Assembly: GCA_014240285.1 (NCBI GenBank)
Contig: JAAZXI010000011.1
Location: forward strand, 1 to 35,519
DNA length: 35,519 bases
Source of the DNA: Methanobacteriota archaeon
GTDB lineage: Archaea; Thermoplasmatota; Poseidoniia; Poseidoniales; Thalassarchaeaceae
Direction of reading: 5' to 3'
In this document: positions 27,835 through 35,519 of the stretch, one piece after another
Layout of the letters: the number at the start of each line of letters is the position of its first letter
Numbering within the stretch: the first letter of the stretch is position 1
Position numbers and translations under genes: made by a program
Notes under the pieces: model-generated
What the model was told of the DNA's origin: nothing
The model's database searches: none
What the model saw: the letters and a program-made list of their open reading frames with translations, nothing else

Positions 27835-28782
27835 ATGGCAACCACCGACCTCATTGAGCACTTCCTACAGGCCACTGAGGCCGCTGCGATAGCGGCCTCG
27901 ACTTGGAGGGGGCTGGAGGACGGCAAGGCCGCAGACGGAGCAGCTGTCGAGGCCATGCGCACTGTCTTCGACAGCGTGCCCTTCAACGGGCGCGTGGCGA
28001 TAGGCGAGGGCGAGCGTGACGACGCACCGATGCTTTGGATTGGCGAACCTCTAGGTTCGATGCAAGGTGTCTCCGGGGCACCGGCAATTGACATAGCCGT
28101 CGACCCTCTAGAGTGCACCAATCACGTCGCCTTCGACCTGCCCAATGCGATGGCAGTTCTCGCCGCAGCCCCTCGTGGTAATCTGCTGCACGCTCCTGAC
28201 TGCTACATGGACAAGATAGCCGGTCCAGCCGCCCTCGCAGGCGAGGTCAGCCTCGAGGCCGACACTTCTTACAACGTCGAGGCCGCCTGCGCCGCTCTCG
28301 GAAAAACCTCGTCACAACTCCGCGTGGTGGTGATGGACAGGCCGCGACACGAACAACTGATACGCGAGCTGAAGCAGCACGATGTCAACATCATCCTCAT
28401 TGGCGACGGCGACATTACCGCGGCTCTGAACGCCGCCGACCCCGATTCGGACATCGACATGCTGATGGGGATAGGGGCAGCACCCGAGGGAGTAATCACA
28501 GCAACTGCTCTCAGGGGACTGAATGCTCCCTTTGAGGGGCGACTCGTGTTCAAGAATGAAGGTCATCGAGAGCGTGCCGAGGAAATGATTGAGGACGATG
28601 TGGACAGGATCTGGAGTCGCGACGAGCTGTGCTCGTCGGATGATTCAGTCTTTATCGGCTCCGGGGTCTGTTCAGGGCGAACCCGCGGTGTCGAGGAAAC
28701 TGATGACGGAAGGTACTCAGTTCACTCAGAAGTGATTGACGTGAAATCCGGCGAGCACTACTTCGTATCCTCGGTGCGATGA
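27835..28782 (+). CDS. glpX: Class II fructose-1,6-bisphosphatase GlpX
   Basis: AAIAASTWRGLEDGKAADGAAVEAMR, RVAIGEGERDDAPMLWIGEPLG, AIDIAVDPLECTNHVA; ATG 27835 preferred. Confidence 0.92.
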   Translation: MATTDLIEHFLQATEAAAIAASTWRGLEDGKAADGAAVEAMRTVFDSVPFNGRVAIGEGERDDAPMLWIGEPLGSMQGVSGAPAIDIAVDPLECTNHVAFDLPNAMAVLAAAPRGNLLHAPDCYMDKIAGPAALAGEVSLEADTSYNVEAACAALGKTSSQLRVVVMDRPRHEQLIRELKQHDVNIILIGDGDITAALNAADPDSDIDMLMGIGAAPEGVITATALRGLNAPFEGRLVFKNEGHRERAEEMIEDDVDRIWSRDELCSSDDSVFIGSGVCSGRTRGVEETDDGRYSVHSEVIDVKSGEHYFVSSVR

Positions 28783-28823
28783 GTTCTTCTCCTACCGCCC
28801 GCACGTGAGCATGAGGTAATTGG

Positions 28824-29843
28824 ATGGACACGGAACTCCTCAAGAGGACCGCAAGCGAACTGGTTGCCCCGGGCAAGGGGATACTCGCAGCTGACGAGAG
28901 CAACGGGACGATGTCGAAGCGCTTGGCTACTGCTGGAGTCGAGCCCTCGTCCGAGTCCCGGCGTTCGTACAGAGCAAATCTGCTTGATACAGCAGGATAC
29001 GAATCTGCCGTCGGGGGCGTCATCCTGTTCGATGAGACAATTAGGCAGAACATGGATGACGGCTCCTCAATAGCTGAGGCACTGAGTTCTAGGGGAATCC
29101 ACCCTGGAATCAAGGTCGACACAGGGGCAAAGGACCTCGCCAATCACTCCGGTGAGAAGATCACAGAGGGTCTCGATGGACTCAGGGAGCGTTGTATCGA
29201 GTATTTCGAGATGGGCGCACGTTTCGCCAAGTGGCGAGCTGTCATCCGCATCGCTCAGGGGATGCCTAGTCCGGCCTGCATATCTACCAATGCCCACGCG
29301 CTGGCCCGCTACGCTGGAATCTGCCAAGAGCAGGGACTAGTCCCAATCATCGAGCCCGAGGTCCTGATGGATGGTTCCCACGACGCGCAGCACTGCTACG
29401 ATGTCACAGCCGAGATTCTCGATGCGACCTTCGCCGCCTGTGCTGAGCAGGGCATTTACATTCCTGGAGCACTGCTCAAGCCTAACATGATTATCGCAGG
29501 CAATGACTGCTCTGACCAGATTTCGAGGGAGGAGGTAGCAAGGATGACAGTGGACTGCTTGACGAAACATGTCCCACACGATCTCCCAGGCATCGTCTTC
29601 CTGTCAGGAGGACAGTCTGACGAGGATGCTACTGCCCACCTCAATCTGATGAACCAGATGGATGTCGAGCACCCTTGGCAACTTTCCTACTCCTACGGCC
29701 GGGCACTACAGGCACACGCTCTCACTACTTGGGCCGAAGGAGACTCTGGCGCTGCAGTCGCCAGCCAGCGGATGTTCGCTCATCGGGCCAGCATGAACAG
29801 TCTAGCTCGAAGCGGAGACTGGAGTCCTGACTTAGAGGACTAA
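28824..29843 (+). CDS. Class I fructose-bisphosphate aldolase (bacterial/eukaryotic type)
   Basis: 339 aa; APGKGILAADESNGTMSKRL, GVILFDETIRQ, FAKWRAVIRI, VPIIEPEVLMDGSHD, LLKPNMI, IVFLSGGQSDEDATAHLNLMN. Confidence 0.94.
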   Translation: MDTELLKRTASELVAPGKGILAADESNGTMSKRLATAGVEPSSESRRSYRANLLDTAGYESAVGGVILFDETIRQNMDDGSSIAEALSSRGIHPGIKVDTGAKDLANHSGEKITEGLDGLRERCIEYFEMGARFAKWRAVIRIAQGMPSPACISTNAHALARYAGICQEQGLVPIIEPEVLMDGSHDAQHCYDVTAEILDATFAACAEQGIYIPGALLKPNMIIAGNDCSDQISREEVARMTVDCLTKHVPHDLPGIVFLSGGQSDEDATAHLNLMNQMDVEHPWQLSYSYGRALQAHALTTWAEGDSGAAVASQRMFAHRASMNSLARSGDWSPDLED

Positions 29844-30095
29844 TCAGTTTTCGTCCAAGGCCCCAGGCCTCAGTTGCCAGACACAGATTTCGTAGCGGCC
29901 GGAGAGGGCACCACCCCGCTTCGTTGTTGCGACCTTCATGATGTCCTTGTCCTTGGAAAGGACATTCCCCAGTTGCTGAGGAGTAGTCCCATGACGCATG
30001 GTGGAGTTCACGTGTTCCAGAATCTCTGTCGTGTTGGCCTCTCCTCTAACATCCAAGAATTTCTTTATTTTCTGCCGTAGTCTTGTTGTCCTCAT
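29844..30095 (-). CDS. Small winged-helix/HTH-like protein
   Basis: 83 aa; MRTTRLRQKIKKFLDVRGEANTTEILEHVNSTMRHGTTPQQLGNVLSKDKDIMKVATTKRGGALSGRYEICVWQL. Confidence 0.65.
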   Translation of the reverse strand: MRTTRLRQKIKKFLDVRGEANTTEILEHVNSTMRHGTTPQQLGNVLSKDKDIMKVATTKRGGALSGRYEICVWQLRPGALDEN

Positions 30096-30106
30096 CCAAA
30101 TCTCTC

Positions 30107-30373
30107 CTATTTATTGTCGGGCTTGGCACGCTCGTGGTGCCTAACCCACTCCTCGGTCGCCCATTCCGAGAGTGGGGCGGTACTGCCAGTCATTCCGCTC
30201 TTGCGAACCGTCCCGATACGGACGATGCTTGCGTCTGACTCCATCAGTGATGCTAGATCCAAGCTTCCGGAGTAACCTTCCTGACTACTCAGCCAGGTTG
30301 CAATCTCAGCACTGTTCCTAGGCTGCTCAGAGAGGTATTTGCGAATGATAAGTCGGATTTTTTCCGCTTCCAT
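30107..30373 (-). CDS. Small HTH-like protein, similar layout to its downstream neighbour
   Basis: 88 aa; MEAEKIRLIIRKYLSEQPRNSAEIATWLSSQEGYSGSLDLASLMESDASIVRIGTVRKSGMTG. Confidence 0.6.
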   Translation of the reverse strand: MEAEKIRLIIRKYLSEQPRNSAEIATWLSSQEGYSGSLDLASLMESDASIVRIGTVRKSGMTGSTAPLSEWATEEWVRHHERAKPDNK

Positions 30374-30450
30374 CTGTCTTCCCCGAGCATACTCTCGAGC
30401 CAGGTAGTTGGCCCGATATGCATAGGGTGGCGGGCGCTGATATAACCGTT

Positions 30451-30577
30451 CTGTACGAAATCACACCTTTTCGTTACAGATAGTTGCTAGAAATGAGTGC
30501 ATTTTCAAGTTTGAACCAAGTGCGGAAATGAAACTGATATATTCTCCATAGGAAATATGTAATCAACTGTAACGAAA
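30451..30577. promoter_or_regulatory. Three-site inverted-repeat operator-like region (CTGTAACGAAA family)
   Basis: CTGTACGAAA 30451-30460 (1-nt shorter copy), TTTCGTTACAG 30469-30479, CTGTAACGAAA 30567-30577; AT-rich interval between the last two. Confidence 0.65.
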
Positions 30578-30588
30578 CAACATAATTT

Positions 30589-30615
30589 AATACATCAACT
30601 TTAGTAAGATGTATT
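30589..30615. promoter_or_regulatory. 8-bp inverted repeat AATACATC-N11-GATGTATT just upstream of the GTG start at 30628
   Basis: Perfect arms 30589-30596 and 30608-30615. Confidence 0.5.
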
Positions 30616-30627
30616 GAGAGGTGGCGA

Positions 30628-33249
30628 GTGGTGTCAAATGAATCCCCTGAGCCACTGAATCCCGATTATTCGAACAGTGCTTGGAAAATTAGGAGCAAGC
30701 ATCGCAGGAGACTCCTTGATCGGCTAACTGAGGGTGGTGCCACCGTCAGTGTGTTGGCTAGGGATGTCGAACTCAGGGTTCCGCATGCCTCAGCAGAGAT
30801 AAAACGACTGAGAAACGATGGACTGATCTCCAGTGACTTATCTGCTGGGAGCCGTGGAGCTAGGATCCATCTGACCGAATTGGGTTGGGAGTCAGTGAGG
30901 GCTGACGAGTGGGCGAGGGCATCTGAGGCCTCTCCCCTGCCCGAAGACTCCAGCTTGTGCTGCCTGCTTTCACGCGATGGCCCAAACCTCCTGCTTGGAG
31001 TAATGGAGCCTTGCGACTCCCCCCTGCTACTGATTCCTGATCGCCCCCCCGTTGCGATTCCGGGCAATCCCGGGTCCACCGGAAGCGATGGGGTTCCTTG
31101 GAGTTGGGCGGTACTCAGGGAGAGAGATCCCCGGTGGTTCGACCTCTCGTCGATGGAACCCAAACCAAGTCCTCAGCCCCCCTCCGATCCGGAGAACATA
31201 GCGGCTTACTCCGGACAGCGCACTGTCGTCGGGATAATCCGCGCCCGACTACTCGACTCCGAGCGACCGATAGCAATAGCACCGGGTCAGTGGTTTGGGT
31301 CTCCGGGCTTCCGACCCGCTCCCCCGTTACCTGAGAGCGACTATCATAGGGGGCAGTGGGTACTCGGTGCGTGCCACGAGATGTCACCTGAGATCAGACC
31401 AAAGGAGCCGGTGGTGGCTGTGCTGGAAGACAGGCTTCCTCGCTCCATGCTGCTCAGAACCGCGAGAAGCAACTCGTTAATCATCGCGGATCTTGGTGGG
31501 CTGGATGCCGATGGCGATTCGTACCCACTGGCAGCCCTCGATTCTTGGATCGAGAGGGCTCACCCACGTTTGAGCGATACAGAGAGGAGACGCAGACTAG
31601 GGGCCCTAAAGGACAGGGTCAGCAAGGCGAGAAAGGTCAGGACTGAGGATTCCACTTGGCGTCGATTCAGACAGGACTGGGGCGAATCGGTGTTCACCGA
31701 GGAAGGTGATTCAATCAGGATCCTCGACCTGAGAGGTCTGGGTGCCACGGCGGCCGAGGCATTAGTGAGATGGGCAATCAATGACGATGGTAAACGCCCC
31801 CTAACTGTTGAAGTTGGGGCCGATATGCCCGATGATTTGGTCTCATCGATTGCTTCACACTCCAACCTCAGATTGGCACTCCTAGATGGCGAGATCGCCG
31901 CCTTCGCTGGCTTTGACCGGCTGGACGCCGACCCTCTGAGGCCGCTGCCTTGGTTACGTCTGACAACTAGGGGGGGGAGGATACTGCCTATGCGACTGGT
32001 GGACTCCGCACAGGCCCCTTCGTTTTCAGGCTCCGAGGTAACCGTCGGACCTGAGTGGGAGTCCTTAGGCGTAAATATCGAGTTGTTTGAGGAGATTGAC
32101 GAGGGCCACCTATCAGTCATCAATTCAGCAGTAGTCCAGTACCCCGCAGGCAATGAGGAGTGGGCCAATCAGATGGAAGCCAGATACCCTATTGCGGCTT
32201 GGATAGCATCTCCCGCTGAGGCAAGATGGCCACGCTGGCAGAGACTCAGGAATCGACTCAGTCCGGAGTGGCTAGTACTCATGAATCTGGACGACCTCCC
32301 GCTCGAGAGACTCTCAGAGGTCGCCGACGAGGCACCCGACCTAGTCTTGAAAGAATTCTCCAAGAAGATCACCAGCAGACTCAGGCAGGACCCCGACGCG
32401 GCACTGAGGACGAGGCCAGCGGAGGATCCGAAGCAAGCCACCCGCGGAGCCTCTTGGGTGGCGGCTCAACTGCTGTCGAACGCTCCTTGGTTGCCGGAGC
32501 ACATGCACTCTGATTTGCTCCGTTGGGCTCTAGAGGCATGGCTCTCCGAGCCCCCGAGTGATTCAATGCCCGCTCTCCAGGGAGTTGCGTGGCTTTACTC
32601 CCCGGACCGCAGCGACGAAACCAGCTTCAGGCCGATTATAGAGGGAATTCGGAGCAAGGGCAGGGGGTCTCCATCTGGTCATGACCTGCACACTTGGGCC
32701 AGCCTAGCAGACATGATGCTGGACGATGCGGAGACAAGTCTCGATGATTTGGAGAAAATACTGGAACTGCCTCCCGGCTGGTGGGCACCAGTCTCAGTCA
32801 AGATTCTCTCTGAGCTGCTCGAGGATGACGATTCTACAGATTGGCTCATCGCTAATTCTGCCTCTTGGTGCGCGGCGGTGCTGCGCCCGATAGGCGATTA
32901 CTGCCAGGCCCCCGGGCTGCGTTCATACGAGCATCCTGGATGCGACTCCGAGTTGCGCTCTCGCCTCTTACGTAGGCTGAGGGGCAGGCGTGAGCGTCTG
33001 GGCCTGCCCGATAGCGCTGAACCACTACTTGATCTACTCGACGCCCTAGATGCAGTGAATGATGACAGATCCCCATCGCCAGGAAGGACACATCCGCTAT
33101 CGGGGTGGCTTGCCCAGCCGCTTGAGAAATGGCCGGAATTCTCTTCGGCCGAGGCTATGGACGGTGATTCTAACATCGCCGAGAGACTTCTCTTGAGGAG
33201 CTCCGGGTATCATTCGGAAATCATTGCATCGACGTCGATTTCGGACTGA
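30628..33249 (+). CDS. Large protein without recognised family, N-terminal winged-helix (MarR/ArsR-like) domain
   Basis: 873 aa, GTG start; RRRLLDRLTEGGATVSVLARDVELRVPHASAEIKRLRNDGLISSDLSAGSRGARIHLTELG is wHTH-like; the rest has no recognised motif. Confidence 0.8.
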   Translation: MVSNESPEPLNPDYSNSAWKIRSKHRRRLLDRLTEGGATVSVLARDVELRVPHASAEIKRLRNDGLISSDLSAGSRGARIHLTELGWESVRADEWARASEASPLPEDSSLCCLLSRDGPNLLLGVMEPCDSPLLLIPDRPPVAIPGNPGSTGSDGVPWSWAVLRERDPRWFDLSSMEPKPSPQPPSDPENIAAYSGQRTVVGIIRARLLDSERPIAIAPGQWFGSPGFRPAPPLPESDYHRGQWVLGACHEMSPEIRPKEPVVAVLEDRLPRSMLLRTARSNSLIIADLGGLDADGDSYPLAALDSWIERAHPRLSDTERRRRLGALKDRVSKARKVRTEDSTWRRFRQDWGESVFTEEGDSIRILDLRGLGATAAEALVRWAINDDGKRPLTVEVGADMPDDLVSSIASHSNLRLALLDGEIAAFAGFDRLDADPLRPLPWLRLTTRGGRILPMRLVDSAQAPSFSGSEVTVGPEWESLGVNIELFEEIDEGHLSVINSAVVQYPAGNEEWANQMEARYPIAAWIASPAEARWPRWQRLRNRLSPEWLVLMNLDDLPLERLSEVADEAPDLVLKEFSKKITSRLRQDPDAALRTRPAEDPKQATRGASWVAAQLLSNAPWLPEHMHSDLLRWALEAWLSEPPSDSMPALQGVAWLYSPDRSDETSFRPIIEGIRSKGRGSPSGHDLHTWASLADMMLDDAETSLDDLEKILELPPGWWAPVSVKILSELLEDDDSTDWLIANSASWCAAVLRPIGDYCQAPGLRSYEHPGCDSELRSRLLRRLRGRRERLGLPDSAEPLLDLLDALDAVNDDRSPSPGRTHPLSGWLAQPLEKWPEFSSAEAMDGDSNIAERLLLRSSGYHSEIIASTSISD

Positions 33250-33318
33250 AATCACGTAATTCTGTGACCGAGGGGTTCTTGACCACCTTCTGTGGCCGAT
33301 GAATGCCCGAGCTGCAAC

Positions 33319-33540
33319 ACCGTGGCGACGAAGCCCCCCGCTGGAGGAATAGGATGAATCACGGTACCAAGTTCGGGTCACCACTTGCCGAAGACCAGTG
33401 TGACCATCTGCAAAGGAATGATCACTGGAGCAAAACAAGTGGCCGGATTGTGTTAGGTCCCCCGATGACCGGAAGGAATGACTCAAGGGACTACCCCACA
33501 GTTCGACAGACGTCCCGGGGTGGGTCAGGCGCCCGAGCTT
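33319..33540 (+). ncRNA. Putative structured non-coding RNA or long 5' leader
   Basis: Long-range helix AAGTTCGGG 33369-33377 / CCCGAGCTT 33532-33540 (one G.U); nested CCACTTG 33381-33387 / CAAGTGG 33436-33442; inside that CCAGTG 33395-33400 / CACTGG 33423-33428; 5' hairpin ACCGTG 33319-33324 / CACGGT 33360-33365. No convincing ORF. Confidence 0.35.
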
Positions 33541-33607
33541 TGCTGTGAAGGATCGCCGTTACGCCCCGGGGCACACACTCCATTAATCCAAAAAAGGAGG
33601 GAATCTG

Positions 33608-34624
33608 ATGCATGACGTCGGCCTAATCGGCGGCACCTTCGATCGCTTCCATGCCGGCCACCTATCGCTGATGGCAGCCGGTCTGTCCAAATGCTCCTCC
33701 ATTGAGGCTTGGATCACCTCAGATCGGATGGCCCATTCAAAGGACCCGCGGGTGAATTCATGGGATGCAAGGGTTCGGGAGATGAAGGAGGCGTTGGAGG
33801 AAGATGCTAGCAGAGTGACCTTCCACGTGCTCGATGACAATCACGGACCCGCACCGGCGCATGCTGATGCCACAGCGATCGTCTGCACTGACGAGACTCG
33901 CGACGAGTGTGAGAAAATCAATCGCCTCAGGGAGGGCAGCGACCTTTCACCGCTGCACATCATCAGCGTAGCACACGTAGCCGCATGGGATGGCGAGTCG
34001 ATATCCAGCTCTAGGATTAGAGCAGGTGAGATAGACCGTGACGGACAACCATGGATCCCAGAAACGATCAGGAGGGGCAGGGCAATCCTGACACCCCAGG
34101 TCGAAGCAGAACTCAAGCAGCCCTTCGGACAATTATTCTCGGGTCCCGAGGACGACCCCTGTGTTGCGATGACAGAAGTCCTCGCCCATGTTGAATGGGA
34201 CTCAGGACCAATCATTGCTGTAGGGGATGTGACCGTCCGCACCCTGCAGGACCTCAACCGGCCAGCCGACATCGCCCTCATTGACGGCCTCACTAGGAGG
34301 GAGCCCTGGGAGGGCGCTGACGCAATCAACCCATCTCTGTATGACAGGGCCCTGCGATGCTCCAGTCCTGCAGGCTCTCTGACGCCTTCGCTGTTGGAGG
34401 CCTGCGAGCAGGCCATGGATTCCTGGAAGGAAGATCAGGTCACCCACCTGATTCAGGTCGAAGGCGAGGAGGACCTCGCTCCTCTCATCCTGCACCCCCT
34501 GGCTCCCCTGGGAGCCGTTGTGCTTTATGGCCAACCAGGGAAAGGAGTTGTAGTCAGACGGTGCGGAGAGGACGCCAAGCAGCGCTGCCGCAGACTGCTG
34601 AGCGACTTTGTTCCCGCCGAATAA
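33608..34624 (+). CDS. Fusion of archaeal phosphopantetheine adenylyltransferase (CoaD-like) and GTP-dependent dephospho-CoA kinase (DUF359)
   Basis: N-term GLIGGTFDRFHAGHLSLMAAGL and SSSRIRAGEID; C-term GPIIAVGDVTVRTL, ADIALIDGLTRR, LIQVEGEEDLAPLILHPLAPLGAVVLYGQPGKGVVV. Confidence 0.87.
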   Translation: MHDVGLIGGTFDRFHAGHLSLMAAGLSKCSSIEAWITSDRMAHSKDPRVNSWDARVREMKEALEEDASRVTFHVLDDNHGPAPAHADATAIVCTDETRDECEKINRLREGSDLSPLHIISVAHVAAWDGESISSSRIRAGEIDRDGQPWIPETIRRGRAILTPQVEAELKQPFGQLFSGPEDDPCVAMTEVLAHVEWDSGPIIAVGDVTVRTLQDLNRPADIALIDGLTRREPWEGADAINPSLYDRALRCSSPAGSLTPSLLEACEQAMDSWKEDQVTHLIQVEGEEDLAPLILHPLAPLGAVVLYGQPGKGVVVRRCGEDAKQRCRRLLSDFVPAE

Positions 34625-35158
34625 TCAGGACTCGGCATCAGCCATCGTGTGGATAGCGAAGCCGAAACTCACCATCACAATCATCACTGCGTAAACTCCG
34701 GGGTCAACCCAGGTTGTGTTCATCAAACTCCAGTACAGGTAGAATCCAACACCGAAGGCGATGAACCAACTTGCGATGGTGCGATTGAAACCTTCGTCAG
34801 GAGAGAACAGACTGGATGCAATCACTCCTTTGGGAATGCTACTGACCCAAGCTGAGAAGCCACCCTCGACGGCCTTGCCCATTCCCATGGCACCGAGGCC
34901 TAGGAGGACTACGCCAATCAGTCCGAAGACGATGTCGTCTGCGACCACCTTGAGCCCTTCATGGGCGATGTTCGAAGAAGCACTGTCGCCGGTGATGAAT
35001 CCGATCCACAGTACTTTGATTCCGGATGAGTAGGCTCCAGAGAAGAGGTTCACTACAGTCAGCAATAGCACCCAGATACCGAGCAAGACGGCGGCGCTCG
35101 ACGCAGTGCTACTAGGTCTGGTCAGGGCACTGCCCCACTCGGATTCCTGCATGGACAT
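34625..35158 (-). CDS. Hypothetical multi-pass (about 4 TM) membrane protein
   Basis: Hydrophobic segments AAVLLGIWVLLLTVVNLF, DIVFGLIGVVLLGLGAMGMG, TIASWFIAFGVGFYLYWSL, VYAVMIVMVSFGFAI; probable start 35158 or 35152. Confidence 0.7.
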   Translation of the reverse strand: MSMQESEWGSALTRPSSTASSAAVLLGIWVLLLTVVNLFSGAYSSGIKVLWIGFITGDSASSNIAHEGLKVVADDIVFGLIGVVLLGLGAMGMGKAVEGGFSAWVSSIPKGVIASSLFSPDEGFNRTIASWFIAFGVGFYLYWSLMNTTWVDPGVYAVMIVMVSFGFAIHTMADAES

Positions 35159-35213
35159 TGAGCCGGCGACCTTGCACTTCGGTTTAACGATTGTCTGAGG
35201 GCAGAACAGCCTC

Positions 35214-35519
35214 TCAGAGTTGGCTTTGCAGGTTGTATCTGCCGAGTGCGGCCTCGGCAATCAGAGGCTCACTTTCACTCATCGTGGTGATGGCGTCCAC
35301 CGCCTTGGGTATTGCCGAGTTGACCTGCTTGCTCCTGCCGCCACGGCCTTTGCTGACATTCCTAGCCATAATCAGTCCAAGCGTATCAAGCTCGTTGAGC
35401 AACGACGATATCCTCCTAGGGGTGAGTGGCTCTATGCTAATCTTCATGCACGCTTCGGTATAGGTTCGGTAAGTCTCCCCAGTGGAGATATTCCTCAGGC
35501 CATTATCTTCGTTCATCCT
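35214..35519 (-). CDS. cdc6: Orc1/Cdc6 replication initiator, C-terminal winged-helix fragment (5' part outside window)
   Basis: TGETYRTYTEACMKISIEPLTPRRISSLLNELDTLGLIMARNVSKGRGGRSKQVNSAIP matches the Cdc6 C-terminal wHTH pattern (Y..Y...C...G..PLT.RR.S.L..ELD.LG.I.A...S.GR.GR). Confidence 0.82.
   Translation of the reverse strand, partial: RMNEDNGLRNISTGETYRTYTEACMKISIEPLTPRRISSLLNELDTLGLIMARNVSKGRGGRSKQVNSAIPKAVDAITTMSESEPLIAEAALGRYNLQSQL

Noticed and set aside
33303-33548. 81-aa ORF MPELQHRGDEAPRW... and a zinc-ribbon-like CPSCNTVATKPPAGGIG peptide in another frame
   Set aside because: The first has non-protein-like composition and the second stops after about 20 codons; the interval fits a structured non-coding region better.
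33290-33560. RNase P RNA or SRP RNA
   Set aside because: Could not find the RNase P conserved regions (GGAAAGUC-like, ACAGAA...GGCUUA) or the SRP helix-8 consensus; left as unassigned.
1-35519. CRISPR array, transposon/integrase, toxin-antitoxin or phage defence island
   Set aside because: No regularly spaced repeats, no transposase/integrase or cas motifs, and neighbouring genes are mostly housekeeping.

Overview
The window looks like chromosomal DNA from an archaeon, probably marine Group II / Poseidoniales-like Thermoplasmatota. That assignment is inferred from gene content (Orc1/Cdc6, Bud32, archaeal PPAT plus DUF359 kinase, UPF0200, agmatinase, archaeal-type NadA), not from a marker phylogeny. 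It is densely coded: about 32 credible CDS, three CCA-encoding tRNAs (Gly-GCC, Gly-CCC, Pro-CGG), and no rRNA, CRISPR array or recognisable transposon. Genes called by motif include dnaK (3' end), M17 aminopeptidase, M14 carboxypeptidase, agmatinase, sixA, ALDH, 2-PGK-like kinase, ITPase, bud32, nadA, a PAP2-propeller membrane protein, an Mrp-family ATPase, an arsC-like phosphatase, a BoxB-like diiron oxygenase cluster, moaE, moaC, glpX, class I fructose-bisphosphate aldolase, a PPAT-dephospho-CoA kinase fusion and the orc1/cdc6 C-terminus. Main leads: (1) a BoxB-like epoxidase with crotonase, 3-hydroxyacyl-CoA dehydrogenase, FAD and ferredoxin genes and palindromic promoter elements; (2) an Mrp/NBP35 ATPase with no CxxC cluster-binding motif, where that site is replaced by an Ig-like-looking insert; (3) an 873-aa wHTH protein without a recognised family, next to two small HTH-like ORFs and a multi-site inverted-repeat regulatory region; (4) a roughly 350-nt non-coding interval with nested helices before a CoA-biosynthesis fusion gene; (5) a probable frameshifted ORF next to tRNA-Pro. 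All family calls are by eye; no database search was run.
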